From: Hyphomicrobiales bacterium
Lineage (GTDB): Bacteria > Pseudomonadota > Alphaproteobacteria > Rhizobiales > Beijerinckiaceae
Assembly (NCBI GenBank): GCA_027483895.1
Contig: JAIXTP010000026.1
Span: 122,521-186,520 of the forward strand
Length of the DNA: 64,000 bases
Direction of reading: 5' to 3'
A program made the translations under genes and the position numbers. Shown here in pieces: positions 1-9,758 of the stretch; positions within the stretch are counted from its first letter, which is position 1; each line of letters opens with the position of its first letter. Under the pieces are notes generated by a model, which did no database searches, was not told where the DNA came from, and worked only from the letters and a program-made list of their open reading frames with translations.

Positions 1-1
1 C

Positions 2-238
2 GATGCGACCGAACCGGCGGTGCTCGGCGCGGCCATGCCCGCCAATGACGAGCGGCAGGATTATGTGCGCGTCAGGATCACGGGATCGGACACGCACGGC
101 GCACCGGTCGTCGCGCCCTTTCCCAAGCAGGATTCCTCAATGCTCCGCGTCTTCGCGGAAGCCGACGCGCTGCTCGTGCGTCCGCCCAAGGCTCCCGCGG
201 CCGAGGCGGGAACGGCCGTCCGCATCATCCGGCTCTGA
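2..238 (+). CDS. moeA: Molybdopterin molybdenumtransferase MoeA, C-terminal fragment (cut by window edge)
   Basis: The last 78 residues of an open frame entering from the left edge. MoeA inserts molybdate into adenylylated molybdopterin. The visible part matches the C-terminal beta-barrel domain (domain IV): PANDERQDYVRVRI, then QDSSMLRVFAEADALLVRP and a closing GTAVRIIRL, the usual tail of rhizobial MoeA. It converges with the ATP12 gene, leaving only 3 bases between the stops. The other MoeA homologues in this window lie near 27 kb and 41-43 kb, so this is a separate copy, probably the housekeeping one. The N-terminus and catalytic domain are outside the window. Confidence 0.85.
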   Translation, partial: DATEPAVLGAAMPANDERQDYVRVRITGSDTHGAPVVAPFPKQDSSMLRVFAEADALLVRPPKAPAAEAGTAVRIIRL

Positions 239-241
239 CGG

Positions 242-1030
242 TCAGGCGGACGCGGCAAAAACGGCGGTCGCGGCTTCGAAGTCGCGCCGGCGTACCGCGC
301 GGCGCTGCAGCGCCTCCTCGTCCTCGCCCCAGACCTCCATCTGGAAATCCTCGTCGAGATGCGCCGCGGCCCAGGCTTCGGCGGGGGCCAGCCGGCCATG
401 CGCGACGGCGAGGGCGAGGACGACGGAGCCCGTCAACGTCGTCATGACATGCAGTGCCGCGAGCCGGATCGGCTCGGCGATGCGGCCGACTTCCTCGCGC
501 ACCGCCGCGATGGCCCGTTCGGGCTGGGCGTGGAACATGACGCCTTCGGCCAAGGTGAAACGCGCGCCGAAGCGCTCATGCATCCAGTCGAGCAGCGGAT
601 CCCAGGCCTCGGCCTGCCGCGCGACCAGGCGTTCGGGATCCGCGGCGCGGTAGCACAGGAGATCCGAACCGGCATATTTCACGAGATCGGCCGCCACCGC
701 CTCCATCTCGCGCGCCACGCCGTCCAATGCGGAATTCACGATGCGGGTCACGGGCATCGAATGGGGGTCGACGACGTCGGCCACGGCGCGCCATTCGGCG
801 GCCAAAAGCTCCGCCGCCGTAAGGGACGGCAGGACGACCTTCGTCTTGGCGGGGGTGCGCAAGGGGCGCCCGTCGAGAAGGACCTCGAAACCGTCCTCGG
901 ACGGCCTCGCCTCCACGGCCTTCCAGAACCGGCGCGGAAAGGCCTTCTGCTGATCGCGGCGGGCCAGTTCCACCGGGTCGAGCGCTTCGCCCGCCGAGGG
1001 AAGGAGATCATTGGAAAGGTCGTCGCTCAT
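242..1030 (-). CDS. ATP12-family F1-ATPase assembly chaperone
   Basis: A 262-residue protein of the ATP12 family. In mitochondria ATP12 binds the free F1 alpha subunit during assembly; alphaproteobacteria keep a homologue. Visible family features are the early AFPRRFWK segment, LDGRPLRTPAKTKVVLPS near residues 50-67, the helical ARQAEAWDPLLDWMHERF segment, and the conserved acidic C-terminal stretch DEDFQMEVWGEDEEA. Length is normal for bacterial members. It is the last gene of a minus-strand run (crcB, pseudouridine synthase, HAD phosphatase, ATP12) with a 15-base gap to the HAD gene, so co-transcription is likely. The role in ATP synthase assembly is inferred from the family. Confidence 0.9.
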   Translation of the reverse strand: MSDDLSNDLLPSAGEALDPVELARRDQQKAFPRRFWKAVEARPSEDGFEVLLDGRPLRTPAKTKVVLPSLTAAELLAAEWRAVADVVDPHSMPVTRIVNSALDGVAREMEAVAADLVKYAGSDLLCYRAADPERLVARQAEAWDPLLDWMHERFGARFTLAEGVMFHAQPERAIAAVREEVGRIAEPIRLAALHVMTTLTGSVVLALAVAHGRLAPAEAWAAAHLDEDFQMEVWGEDEEALQRRAVRRRDFEAATAVFAASA

Positions 1031-1045
1031 GGTGATGTCCCGATC

Positions 1046-1717
1046 TCAGGCCGAACGTGCCGTCGCGGACCTGCGTTCCGAGGCCAGCAGGGCTTCGAGC
1101 TCGTCGATGCGTTCGAGCACCAGCGTCGCGCCCGCCGCCCGCAGATCCTCGACGGGGTGATAGCCCCAGCCGACCGCGATCGGCATCGCGCCCGCCGCGA
1201 GCGCCATCTCGACGTCGAAGGTCGTATCGCCGACGAACCACGTCTCGGAGGGCGGTGTGCCGGTTTCGTCCATCGCGGCGAGGATCATGGACGGATGGGG
1301 CTTCGACGGATGATCGTCCGCCGTCTGGATGGTCGCGAACAGATGCTGCCAGCCGTGCTTCGTCGTCACCCGGTCGATGCCGCGGCGCGACTTTCCCGAC
1401 GCGATGCCGAGAAGGACGTCGGTCCGCGTTCCGAGACGGGGCATGAAATCGGCCACGCCGTCGAACAGGTTTTCCTGAATGTCCGGGTCTGCCAGAGCGC
1501 GCGAGAACAGGCTCTTGTAGGTGTCGACCATCTCGGGCGCCCGCTCGGCGCCCACGAGCCGCTCGAAGGTCGGCAACAGCGACAGGCCGACGAGCGAGAT
1601 CAGCTCGCGCTCAGGCGGCAGCGGCAGGCCGTGCGCGGCGAAGGTCGCGCGGTGGGCGGCGTAGAGCACGGCCCGGCTGTCGACGAGCGTGCCGTCGACG
1701 TCGAAGATCACGAGCAC
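1046..1717 (-). CDS. HAD-IA family phosphatase (phosphoglycolate phosphatase-like)
   Basis: A 223-residue haloacid dehalogenase superfamily hydrolase with all four motifs: FDVDGTLVD (nucleophile Asp6, acid Asp8), GIASGKSRRGID (motif II Ser), DHPSKPHPS (motif III Lys) and WFVGDTTFDVEMA (motif IV). The helical cap inserted after motif I marks subfamily IA, as in Gph. Substrate cannot be read from sequence; phosphoglycolate or another small phosphomonoester is the family guess. The start is 4 bases downstream of the pseudouridine synthase stop. This gene pair (RluC-type synthase, HAD phosphatase, ATP12) is a recurring alphaproteobacterial neighbourhood. Confidence 0.85.
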   Translation of the reverse strand: MLVIFDVDGTLVDSRAVLYAAHRATFAAHGLPLPPERELISLVGLSLLPTFERLVGAERAPEMVDTYKSLFSRALADPDIQENLFDGVADFMPRLGTRTDVLLGIASGKSRRGIDRVTTKHGWQHLFATIQTADDHPSKPHPSMILAAMDETGTPPSETWFVGDTTFDVEMALAAGAMPIAVGWGYHPVEDLRAAGATLVLERIDELEALLASERRSATARSA

Positions 1718-1721
1718 CGGA

Positions 1722-2993
1722 TCACTCCTCCGGCGCTTCTTCGATGGGGTCGTAGGGCGCGGTTTCGAAGCCCAGAAGGTTCCAGCTCTGCTGCATGTGC
1801 GGCGGCAGCGGCGCCGTCACGTCCACGGGCTTTCCGGTGCGCGGATGCGGCACCACGATGCGGCGCGCGAGAAGATGCAGGCGGTTCTGGATGCCGCCCG
1901 GCAGTTCCCAATTCTCGATGTCGAAATATTTGGGATCGCCGACGATCGGATGGCCGATATGCGCCGTGTGAGCGCGCAGCTGATGCGTGCGCCCCGTGAC
2001 CGGCTTCAGCGAAATCCAAGCGAGCTTCTGCGCGGCGGTCTCGACGACCGCGTAATAGGTCACCGCGTGGCTCGCGCCCTCGTCGCCGTGGCGGGCGACC
2101 TTCATCTTCGCGTCGCCCTCGTCGTCCTCGCCCTTGGCGAGATAGGTCGAGACGCGGCCCTGCTTCACGCGCGGCACGCCCGCGACCAGCGCCCAGTAGA
2201 TCTTGCGCGTGTCGCGCGAGCGGAAGCTCTTCGCCAGCGCGGATGCGGCGAAGCGCGTCTTGGCGATCACGAGACAGCCGGACGTGTCCTTGTCGAGCCG
2301 GTGCACGAGTCGCGGCTTCTGGCCCTGCCGATCCGTCAACGCCTCCAACAGGCCGTCGACATGGCGGCGCATGCCCGAGCCGCCCTGGACCGCCAGGCCC
2401 ATCGGCTTGTCGAGGACCATCATGTCGTCATCCTCGTAGAGGGTGATCGACTTCAGGAAGGCACGCGTTTCGTCGTCCTGTTTCGGGGCGCGGGTCGAAG
2501 GCTTCGGATCTTCGAGTCGCAGCGGCGGAATGCGGACGGTCTGGCCGGCTTCGAGACGGTCCTTCGTCTCGACGCGGCGACCGTCGACGCGCAGCTCGCC
2601 CTTCCGGACGATGCGCTGGATGTGGCTGAAGGAGAGGCCCGGATAACGCGCCTCGAGAAACCGGTCGACGCGCATGCCCGCGTCGTCGCCCGTGACGACG
2701 ACGGATTGCACCGCGGCGGCCGCGGCGAGCGCTTCCGGAGACGGCGCGCGCGGAGCCGCCTTCATCTCGGGCTCCTGCATGCGGGGGCCCGCGCTCGAGC
2801 GGCGGGACGCCGGCTTCGCGGCCGACGGACGCTCGGTCCGGTCCGGGAAGCGCCGATCACGGCCCTCGCCTCCGCTCGCGCCGCGACGGACGGATTTCGT
2901 GGTTCCCGCGCGGCCCGACGACGCGGGACCGCGGGACGATCCCGAGCGCCCCGGACCGGAAGGCCGGGAGCCGCCCTTGCCGGGCTTCTTCAT
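1722..2993 (-). CDS. RluC/RluA-family 23S rRNA pseudouridine synthase
   Basis: A 423-residue pseudouridine synthase. Residues 1-100 are a low-complexity basic Ser/Gly/Arg-rich extension, probably disordered RNA-binding tail. An S4 domain follows (about 105-165, starting MRVDRFLEAR), then the RluA catalytic domain with the HRLDKDTSG motif; Asp234 is the expected catalytic residue. This S4 plus RluA order is that of RluC, which modifies large-subunit rRNA, but RluD or a paralogue cannot be excluded. The ATG at 2993 overlaps the crcB stop as ATGA, so translation is probably coupled. The frame stays open upstream inside crcB, but that part is only antiphase coding sequence. Confidence 0.88.
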   Translation of the reverse strand: MKKPGKGGSRPSGPGRSGSSRGPASSGRAGTTKSVRRGASGGEGRDRRFPDRTERPSAAKPASRRSSAGPRMQEPEMKAAPRAPSPEALAAAAAVQSVVVTGDDAGMRVDRFLEARYPGLSFSHIQRIVRKGELRVDGRRVETKDRLEAGQTVRIPPLRLEDPKPSTRAPKQDDETRAFLKSITLYEDDDMMVLDKPMGLAVQGGSGMRRHVDGLLEALTDRQGQKPRLVHRLDKDTSGCLVIAKTRFAASALAKSFRSRDTRKIYWALVAGVPRVKQGRVSTYLAKGEDDEGDAKMKVARHGDEGASHAVTYYAVVETAAQKLAWISLKPVTGRTHQLRAHTAHIGHPIVGDPKYFDIENWELPGGIQNRLHLLARRIVVPHPRTGKPVDVTAPLPPHMQQSWNLLGFETAPYDPIEEAPEE

Positions 2994-3373
2994 GACAGCG
3001 TCCTTACGACGGCGAGCCCCGCAACGAGGCCCAGAATGGACAGAACGACCGAGCCCGCGACATAGGCGGTGGCCAAGGCGACTTGGCCGCGCTCCCACAA
3101 CAGCACGGCATCGAGGGAGAAGGCCGAGAAGGTGGTGAAACCGCCCAGCACGCCCGTCATCAGAAACAGGCGCGCGGACTGGGACCAGCCTTCGCCCGCC
3201 CGCAGCGCGAACCACGCCGCCAGAAGGCCCATGACGAGCCCGCCGACCGCATTCACCGCCAGTGTGCCCCACGGAAACGCGGTGCCGCAGGCGCGGGCGC
3301 ATCCGAGATTGACGAGATGGCGCAGAACGGCGCCGAGCCCGCCGCCGGCGAAGACGATCACGATGGCCTGCAT
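2990..3373 (-). CDS. crcB: Fluoride ion exporter CrcB/Fluc
   Basis: A 127-residue, four-helix membrane protein of the CrcB/Fluc family, which forms dual-topology dimers exporting fluoride. Diagnostic motifs are GGGLGAVLRH at the N-terminus, the WGTLAVNAVGG segment with the pore Asn, and GVLGGFTTFSAFSLD containing the Phe-box/Thr region. Length is typical. A fluoride riboswitch often precedes crcB, but the 68-base leader (3374-3441) does not match one. The stop overlaps the next gene by 4 bases. Confidence 0.93.
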   Translation of the reverse strand: MQAIVIVFAGGGLGAVLRHLVNLGCARACGTAFPWGTLAVNAVGGLVMGLLAAWFALRAGEGWSQSARLFLMTGVLGGFTTFSAFSLDAVLLWERGQVALATAYVAGSVVLSILGLVAGLAVVRTLS

Positions 3374-3441
3374 TTACGGCTCACTCCGAGGCCGGAGGCG
3401 ATAGCACCTTGCGGACCTCAGGTCGAGAACGACGGCGCGGT

Positions 3442-4182
3442 TCAGGCCGGTTCCGCCTCACGCACCGCGCGCGCTCTCTGCGCGAGATCGGCCATCTGCG
3501 CCTGTCGGGCCTCGGGCTGGATCAGCCCCGCGGACATGATGAGCTTGGCGCCCTCGTCCACGCTGATCGTCAGTTCGATCACCTCGCGGCGCGGGAGATA
3601 GAAGAAGAAACCCGTCGTCGGGTTCGGCGTGCACGGCAGGAAGACCGACACGTATTCGGCGGCGTCGCCCGGCAGATGATGCGCGACGCCTTCGCCCGGC
3701 GGGGTCGAGAGGAAGACGAGCGACCACATGCCCTTGGAGGGGAACTCGACGAGTCCGACGGTGCGGAAGCTCGAACCGCTCTCCGAAAAGACCGTCTGGA
3801 AGATCTGCTTCGTGCCTTTGTAGAGCCCGCGCACGACCGGCATCCTGCCGAGCATGCCTTCGCCGATCTCGAGCATCGACCGGCCGACGAGGTTGGCCGT
3901 AAGGAAACCCAGAAGCGTGAGCCCGAGAACGGCCACGACGAGGCCGAAGCCCGGGACGTCGAAGGGCAGGAAACCGTCGGGCCTGTAGACGGCCGGCAGG
4001 AGCGGCTTCACCCAACCGTCGACGAGATTGATGAACCACCAGGTGATGTACGCCGTAATGGCTAGGGGGCCGGCCACCACGAGGCCGGTGAGGAAGTAGT
4101 TCCGCAGCCGCCGACCGGGCGTCAGCACCGGTTCGTCGGTCAGAAGATGCGGCGGGGTCTGGACGGGATCGGGCGATGTCAT
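3442..4182 (-). CDS. DUF502 inner-membrane protein
   Basis: A 246-residue DUF502 protein of unknown function. Two hydrophobic helices are visible near residues 25-45 (FLTGLVVAGPLAITAYITW) and 70-92 (FGLVVAVLGLTLLGFL), followed by the conserved soluble region with MPVVRGLYKGTKQIFQT and FLPCTPNPTTGFFFYLPR. The ATG at 4182 was chosen because the protein then starts with the usual short acidic leader; an upstream start at 4281 would add 33 arginine-rich residues read through the divergent gene. The start overlaps the divergent YbaN-like start by seven bases, so the two starts may exclude each other or one may be misplaced. Confidence 0.85.
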   Translation of the reverse strand: MTSPDPVQTPPHLLTDEPVLTPGRRLRNYFLTGLVVAGPLAITAYITWWFINLVDGWVKPLLPAVYRPDGFLPFDVPGFGLVVAVLGLTLLGFLTANLVGRSMLEIGEGMLGRMPVVRGLYKGTKQIFQTVFSESGSSFRTVGLVEFPSKGMWSLVFLSTPPGEGVAHHLPGDAAEYVSVFLPCTPNPTTGFFFYLPRREVIELTISVDEGAKLIMSAGLIQPEARQAQMADLAQRARAVREAEPA

Positions 4183-4655
4183 CGCGTTTCGAAGGCTCCT
4201 CGGACCCGGGTTTCGTCCGTCATGATGCAACGCGGGAGGCGCCCGCGTCGAGCGAAGCCGCGGCCCGCGGCGTTTCGTCATCCCGCGTCGCGGGCACCGT
4301 CGCGCTCCGCGCCGTCTGGTTCATCGCGGGCCTCGCGCTGGCCGCCCTCGGCATCGCGGGGGTGATCCTTCCCGGTCTGCCGGGCGTGGTGTTCCTCATC
4401 ATGGCGGCGGCGTGCTTCGCGCGTTCGTCGCCTCGGCTCGAAGCGAAGCTGCTGGAACACCCCAAGACCGGACCGGCGATCATCGCGTGGCGCCGGACGG
4501 GCGCCGTGCCGCGCCGCGCCAAATGGATCGCCGGGGCCTCGATGCTCGGCAGTCTCGGCCTGATCGCGCTGACCGCTCCGCCCGTCGCGCTGGTATCCTC
4601 GACGATCGGCATGGCGGCGGCGGGGCTTTATCTCTTCACGCGTCCCGACGCCTGA
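4176..4655 (+). CDS. YbaN family (DUF454) membrane protein
   Basis: A 159-residue DUF454/YbaN protein of unknown function. The N-terminal 40 residues are polar. The rest carries the family pattern: a helix with LALAALGIAGVILPGLPGV, then CFARSSPRLEAKLLEHP and two C-terminal helices. The ATG at 4176 is the only reasonable in-frame start, since no ATG or GTG occurs before the first helix. That forces a seven-base overlap with the divergent DUF502 start. It converges with glmS, with 6 bases between the ends. Confidence 0.82.
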   Translation: MSSRFEGSSDPGFVRHDATREAPASSEAAARGVSSSRVAGTVALRAVWFIAGLALAALGIAGVILPGLPGVVFLIMAAACFARSSPRLEAKLLEHPKTGPAIIAWRRTGAVPRRAKWIAGASMLGSLGLIALTAPPVALVSSTIGMAAAGLYLFTRPDA

Positions 4656-4661
4656 GGGCCG

Positions 4662-6488
4662 TCACTCGACCGTGACGGATTTCGCGAGATTGCGCGGCTG
4701 ATCGACGTCCTTGCCGAGCGTGACGGCCGCGTAATAGGCGAGAAGCTGGGCAGGCACCGCATAGACGATGGCCGCGAATTCCGGCGCCATCGGGGCCATC
4801 GGGATCATGCCCGCGGGCACGAGCCCGGCCTCATCCGCCGCGGTTTCCTCGGCGATCAGGATGATGCGGCCGCCGCGGGCGGCGACCTCCTGCATGTTCG
4901 AGACGGTCTTTTCGAAGATCGCGTCGCGCGGGGCCAGAACGACGACCGGCATCGTCTCGTCGATGAGCGCGATGGGGCCGTGCTTCAGTTCGCCCGCCGC
5001 ATAACCTTCCGCGTGGATGTAGCTGATTTCCTTCAGCTTCAGAGCGCCTTCGAGCGCGAGCGGATAGTTGGTGCCGCGACCGAGGAACAGCACGTCCGTC
5101 GTCTTCGCGATGTCGCGGGCGACGTGTTCCACCGCGGCCTCGTGCTTCAGGGCGTCTGCCATCAGGCCGGGGACCTTCACGAGTTCCGCGACGAGTTCAC
5201 GTTCGCGCTCGGCATCGAGCGTTCCGCGGGCGCGTCCCGCCCCGATGGCGAGGCAGGCGAGAACCGCGAGCTGGCAGGTGAAGGCCTTGGTCGAGGCGAC
5301 GCCGATTTCCGGGCCCGCGAGCGTCGGCGCGGCAGCCGAGCTTTCACGCGCGATCGTCGACGTCGGCACGTTGACGATCGAAAGCACGTGCTGGCCCTGC
5401 TCCTTGGCGTAGCGCAGGCCCGCGAGCGTGTCGGCGGTCTCTCCTGACTGTGAGATGACGACGGAGAGCCCCGCTGCGCTCAAGGGCGCCTCGCGGTATC
5501 GGAACTCGGAGGCGACGTCGATCTCCACCGGGATGCGGGCGAAGCGCTCGAACCAGTATTTGCCGACGAGGCCGGCATAATAGGCCGTCCCGCAGGCCGA
5601 CATCGTGATCCGGTCGAGCTTCGCCCAGTCGAAGGGCAGATCCGCGGGCATGCGGACGCGGCCGTTCGCCATGTCGAGATAGTGGGCCAGCGTCCGGCCG
5701 ACGACCTCGGGCTGCTCGTGGATCTCCTTCGCCATGAAATGGCGGTGGTTGCCCTTGTCGACGAGAAAGGCGCCCGCCGAGGTGCGGATCTTCGGTCGGT
5801 CGGCCTTGGCGCCGAAGGCGTCGCGGATCACGGCGCCCTTGCGGTCGAGAACGACCCAGTCGCCGTCGTCGAGATAGCTGATCGTCTGCGTGAAGGGTGC
5901 GAGCGCAAGCGCGTCCGACCCGAGATACATCTCGCCCTCCCCGTAGCCGACGGCGAGCGGCGCTCCCTTGCGGGCGCCGATCATCAGCTCTTCGTGACCG
6001 TCGAACAGGAAAGCCAGCGCGAAGGCGCCGTGCAGTTGCGGCAGCGCGGCGGCCACCGCCGCTGCGGGGTCGTTGGTCTTGCGCATTTCGTGGGTCACGA
6101 GCCGCGCGACGACCTCCGTATCGGTCTCCGTCTCGAACACGTCGCCCTCGGCCTCGAGGCGCTGCCGCAATTCGCGGAAGTTCTCGATGATGCCGTTATG
6201 GACGACCGCGAGCCGGTCCGTCGCATGAGGATGGGCATTGCGTTCCGTCGGGCGGCCGTGGGTGGCCCAGCGGGTATGGCCGATCCCGATGGTGCCCGCG
6301 AGGGGCTCGTCCTTCAGACGCGCTTCGAGGTTCCGGAGCTTGCCCTCCGCCCGGCGCCGGGTGAGGCGACCGTCTTCGAGCGTCGCGACGCCGGCCGAGT
6401 CATAGCCGCGATATTCCAGTCGACGCAGCGCATCGACCAACAAGGGGGCTACGGGCTCTTTTCCGAGAATGCCGACGATGCCGCACAT
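4662..6488 (-). CDS. glmS: Glutamine--fructose-6-phosphate aminotransferase (isomerizing)
   Basis: GlmS converts fructose-6-phosphate and glutamine to glucosamine-6-phosphate, the first committed step to UDP-GlcNAc for peptidoglycan and LPS. The 608-residue protein starts MCGIVGILG, with Cys2 as the N-terminal nucleophile of the glutaminase domain (1-240). GHTRWATHG is the glutamine-site loop. Two SIS domains follow (SQSGETADT, and EISYIHAEGYAAGELKHGP), and the protein ends in the conserved DQPRNLAKSVTVE. Length is standard. It lies 104 bases downstream of glmU on the same strand, so the two consecutive UDP-GlcNAc genes are probably co-expressed. No glmS ribozyme is present. Confidence 0.97.
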   Translation of the reverse strand: MCGIVGILGKEPVAPLLVDALRRLEYRGYDSAGVATLEDGRLTRRRAEGKLRNLEARLKDEPLAGTIGIGHTRWATHGRPTERNAHPHATDRLAVVHNGIIENFRELRQRLEAEGDVFETETDTEVVARLVTHEMRKTNDPAAAVAAALPQLHGAFALAFLFDGHEELMIGARKGAPLAVGYGEGEMYLGSDALALAPFTQTISYLDDGDWVVLDRKGAVIRDAFGAKADRPKIRTSAGAFLVDKGNHRHFMAKEIHEQPEVVGRTLAHYLDMANGRVRMPADLPFDWAKLDRITMSACGTAYYAGLVGKYWFERFARIPVEIDVASEFRYREAPLSAAGLSVVISQSGETADTLAGLRYAKEQGQHVLSIVNVPTSTIARESSAAAPTLAGPEIGVASTKAFTCQLAVLACLAIGAGRARGTLDAERERELVAELVKVPGLMADALKHEAAVEHVARDIAKTTDVLFLGRGTNYPLALEGALKLKEISYIHAEGYAAGELKHGPIALIDETMPVVVLAPRDAIFEKTVSNMQEVAARGGRIILIAEETAADEAGLVPAGMIPMAPMAPEFAAIVYAVPAQLLAYYAAVTLGKDVDQPRNLAKSVTVE

Positions 6489-6592
6489 CGAGGTCGAATC
6501 TCCGTTCCTTCGGTGGCCGATGTGCGTAAGGCACGTCGTCCGACATGCAAAATCACGATGGGTGACGAAGCGTTACATCGCCCCGTCGGGTC

Positions 6593-7954
6593 TCAGGACG
6601 ATTTCGCGCTCCGCATCCGGCGCCGGAAGGCCTCCGCCCATCCCGCTATGATCGATTGGCGGGCACGCGCCACCGCGAGGGCGTCGGCCGGGACGTCCTT
6701 CGTGACGACGGAACCGGAGCCGACATAAGCGCCGTCGCCGATCGTCACCGGCGCCACGAGCGAGGAATTGGAGCCCACGAAGGCGCCCTTCCCGATCGTC
6801 GTGCGGTATTTGCCGAACCCGTCGTAATTGCAGGTGATGGTACCGGCGCCGATATTGGCGCCCTCGCCCACCCGGGCGTCGCCGATATAGGTCAGGTGAT
6901 TGACCTTCGCGCCCGCTTCGAGCTGCGCGTTCTTCACCTCGACGAAATTTCCCACGCGCGCCTCGGGTCCGAGATCGGCGCCGGGGCGGAGCCGCGCGAA
7001 GGGGCCGACCGACGCGCCTTGCCGCACGGTCGCGCCTTCGAGATGGCTGAAGGCGTGGATGACGGCGCCGTCGGCGACCGAGACGCCCGGCCCGAAGACG
7101 ACGTTCGGCTCCACGGTCACGTCCCGCCCGAGCCGCGTATCATGGCTGAAATAGACCGTTTCGGGTGCCGTGAGCGTGGCGCCGTCGCGCATCGCTGTCG
7201 CCCGCATCCTGTTCTGGAAGACGGCTTCGGCCGCGGCGAGCTGCGCACGGTCGTTGACGCCCATCACCTCGGTTTCGCCCGCCTTCACGATGCCGACGGG
7301 AAGACCGAGACGGCGGGCCTCGGCGACGGCGTCGGTGAGGTAGAATTCGCCCTGCGCGTTGTCGTCGCGGATCCCGGAGAGAAGCTCGATCGCCCGGGCG
7401 CCCGAAAGCCCCATGAGGCCGGCATTGCACAGCGTGATCCGGCGCTCGTCTCCGGTCGCGTCCTTGTGTTCCCTGATCGCGACGAAGGCGCCGTCCTGCA
7501 GCACCAGGCGGCCGTAGCCCGTGGGATCCCGCGCTTCGAAGCCGAGCGCCGTGACGACGTTCCCCGCCGCCAGCGAGTCCCGCATCCGGCCGAAGGTCTC
7601 GGCCGTGACGAGGGGCGTATCGGCGAAGGCGACCAGAACCTCGTCCCAGCCTTCTTCGAGGCATTCGCGCGCCGCGAGCACCGCATGCGCCGTGCCGCGC
7701 CGGTCCCTCTGCTCGAAGATGCGGGCCTCGGGCCGAACGGAACGCGCTTCCGCCGCAACATCGGCGCGTTCGGGCCCGACCACGACGGCCACGGCCGTGG
7801 CACCGGCTTCCGCCGTCGCGGCAAGAACATGGGCGAGCATCGAGCGTCCGCCCACCCGGTGGAGCACTTTGGGCATGTCCGAACACATGCGCTTGCCTTC
7901 TCCCGCCGCGAGAATGACGGCGAGGCAGCGGCGGGGGGCGGCGGCGAGGGACAT
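6593..7954 (-). CDS. glmU: Bifunctional GlcNAc-1-P uridyltransferase / GlcN-1-P acetyltransferase
   Basis: GlmU acetylates glucosamine-1-phosphate and then forms UDP-GlcNAc. The 453-residue protein has the N-terminal pyrophosphorylase domain with [18 protein letters not shown] (nucleotide-binding G-x-G-x-R and Lys) and GRLVLQDG. The C-terminal half is a left-handed beta-helix with hexapeptide repeats, including [20 protein letters not shown] and the acetyl-CoA region [13 protein letters not shown]. The start at 7954 (MSLAA) was chosen because homologues begin within about ten residues of LAAGEG; the open frame upstream is unrelated. No strong ribosome-binding site is visible. Gene order glmU-glmS is common in this group. 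Confidence 0.96.
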   Translation of the reverse strand: MSLAAAPRRCLAVILAAGEGKRMCSDMPKVLHRVGGRSMLAHVLAATAEAGATAVAVVVGPERADVAAEARSVRPEARIFEQRDRRGTAHAVLAARECLEEGWDEVLVAFADTPLVTAETFGRMRDSLAAGNVVTALGFEARDPTGYGRLVLQDGAFVAIREHKDATGDERRITLCNAGLMGLSGARAIELLSGIRDDNAQGEFYLTDAVAEARRLGLPVGIVKAGETEVMGVNDRAQLAAAEAVFQNRMRATAMRDGATLTAPETVYFSHDTRLGRDVTVEPNVVFGPGVSVADGAVIHAFSHLEGATVRQGASVGPFARLRPGADLGPEARVGNFVEVKNAQLEAGAKVNHLTYIGDARVGEGANIGAGTITCNYDGFGKYRTTIGKGAFVGSNSSLVAPVTIGDGAYVGSGSVVTKDVPADALAVARARQSIIAGWAEAFRRRMRSAKSS

Positions 7955-8168
7955 CGGCGGGACTTTCGAAAACGGGTCGGACGGATTCGTATTAGCGCGA
8001 AAATCGTAATCTTGCCGCGGTGAAGCCGCCATCCCGACTCCGGAGGAGCCAAGATGCTCCCTCACAACGCGAATTCGGCCGCATCCGGGCTCGCTTGCGT
8101 CCATGTTTGTGCTAGAACGCGCGCTGCGCGCTTCAAAAGGAGTCGCGCGGCGCGATCTTTCGATTCGG

Positions 8169-9758
8169 ATGCCGATGAGTTTCCTCCCGCTCCACCCCGC
8201 CACGGACGGTCCGGACCGTCGCACTGTGCTGCGCATGGGCGCAGGCCTCGGCGCTGCGGCGGTGCTCGGCGCGACATCCGCGACGGCTCAGCAGCCTCAG
8301 CCGTTGCAGGCGAGCGCCATCGGCGAAGGGCAGCGCTTTTCGCAAGGGGCGCTTCTGGATTTCGCCCGCGCCCTCGCGCGCCGGCCCTATGCCCCGCCGA
8401 CGGCGGAACTGCCCGAGCCTTTCGCGAAACTCGATTACGAGCCCTATGTCGCCATCCGCGCCGTCCCGCAGGCTCATCTCTGGGCGCAGGAAGGTCGCGG
8501 TTTCACCATCGAGCCGCTGCATCGGGGCTATGCCTTCACCTCGCCCGTCTCGCTCTTCGTGATCGAGGACGAGACCGTCCGGCGCATCGCCTATGAGCGG
8601 GGCAAATTCGATTACGGCCGCCTGAACGTACCCGCGACGCTTCCCGACATCGGTTTTTCCGGCTTCCGGATCTTCGGCGACGCGCAGCAGGACGGCCGGA
8701 CCCGCGAGGTCGGCATCTTCCAGGGCGCGAGCCTTTATCGCAGCGCCGCCCGCGGGCAGAATCTCGGGATCATGGCGCGGGGCCTCACGCTGAAGCTCGG
8801 CGAGGCGAAGGGCGAGGAATTCCCCGCCTTCCGCGCCTTCTGGATCGAACGCCCGGCACCCTTGGCGGACACGCTCGTCATCCACGCCCTGCTCGATACC
8901 GAGAGCACGACGGGAGCCTATCGGTTCACGCTCCGCGCGGGCGAGATGACGATCATCGATACCGAGATGACTCTGTTCCCGCGCACCGCCGTCGAGAATT
9001 ACGGTATCGGCGGGATGCAGGCGACCTTCTATTTCGGCGCGCATTCCCGACGCACCCTCGACGACGTGCGGCCCGCCGCTCACGAGGTGCAGGGCCTTTC
9101 GATCCTCAACGGCAACGGCGAATGGATCTGGCGGCCCGTCGCCAATCCCGAGACGCTGCAGATCTCGGCCTTCGTGGACCCCTCCCCGCGCGGTTTCGGA
9201 CTGCTGCAGCGCGAGCGGGACTTCGCCGCCTTTCTCGACGAGGATCAGCGCTTCGAGCGCCGGCCGAGCCTCTGGATCGAACCGATCGGGGACTGGGCGG
9301 CGGGCGCCGTGCAGCTCTTCGAGATCCCGTCCGACAACGAAATCAACGACAACATCATTTCGTTCTGGCGGCCCCGGCAGCCGCTGCAGCCCGGGGTGGA
9401 GGCGAGCTACACCTATCGCCAGTATTGGGCTTGGCAACCGCCGGAGCGTCCGCCGCTGGCGACCGTGACCGCCACGCGCGCAGGACGCGGCGCGGGCGGC
9501 CGCCGTCGCCGCTTCACGGTCGAGTTCACGGGCGACGCGCTGAAGGACCCGCAGGTGCTCCAAAGCCTGAAGCCCGTCCTGTCCGCGGGGCCCGGAACCG
9601 TCACGGCGCCTCGCGTCATGCCGCATCCGGACCGGCGGGTCTGCAGGATCGGTTTCGATCTCGACCCCGGCACCGAAAACGCCTGCGAACTTCGTCTTCT
9701 CCTCGAAGCCGGCGGCAAGCCGGTCAGCGAAACATGGCTCTATCGATGGACGCCCTGA
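8169..9758 (+). CDS. opgG: Periplasmic glucan biosynthesis protein OpgG/OpgD (MdoG)
   Basis: A 529-residue MdoG/OpgG-family protein needed for osmoregulated periplasmic glucan synthesis. A twin-arginine signal is visible ([20 protein letters not shown], about residues 17-36), followed by an Ala-rich cleavage region ending ATAQ; Tat export recalls OpgD. Family hallmarks include the [19 protein letters not shown] segment, GENYGIGG-like [16 protein letters not shown], and [15 protein letters not shown]. The start is ambiguous: ATGs at 8169 and 8175 are both possible, while the best purine-rich box (AAAAGGAG, 8135-8142) lies too far upstream of either. The 3' end overlaps opgH by 25 bases. Confidence 0.9.
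   Translation: MPMSFLPLHPATDGPDRRTVLRMGAGLGAAAVLGATSATAQQPQPLQASAIGEGQRFSQGALLDFARALARRPYAPPTAELPEPFAKLDYEPYVAIRAVPQAHLWAQEGRGFTIEPLHRGYAFTSPVSLFVIEDETVRRIAYERGKFDYGRLNVPATLPDIGFSGFRIFGDAQQDGRTREVGIFQGASLYRSAARGQNLGIMARGLTLKLGEAKGEEFPAFRAFWIERPAPLADTLVIHALLDTESTTGAYRFTLRAGEMTIIDTEMTLFPRTAVENYGIGGMQATFYFGAHSRRTLDDVRPAAHEVQGLSILNGNGEWIWRPVANPETLQISAFVDPSPRGFGLLQRERDFAAFLDEDQRFERRPSLWIEPIGDWAAGAVQLFEIPSDNEINDNIISFWRPRQPLQPGVEASYTYRQYWAWQPPERPPLATVTATRAGRGAGGRRRRFTVEFTGDALKDPQVLQSLKPVLSAGPGTVTAPRVMPHPDRRVCRIGFDLDPGTENACELRLLLEAGGKPVSETWLYRWTP

Noticed and set aside
3374..3441. Possible fluoride riboswitch before crcB
   Set aside because: The 68-base leader has only a vague GGTGCTATCGCC similarity and lacks the conserved pseudoknot segments.
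4656..6592. glmS ribozyme or riboswitch
   Set aside because: The leader of glmS (6489-6592) shows no ribozyme core, and the element is known mainly from Gram-positive bacteria.
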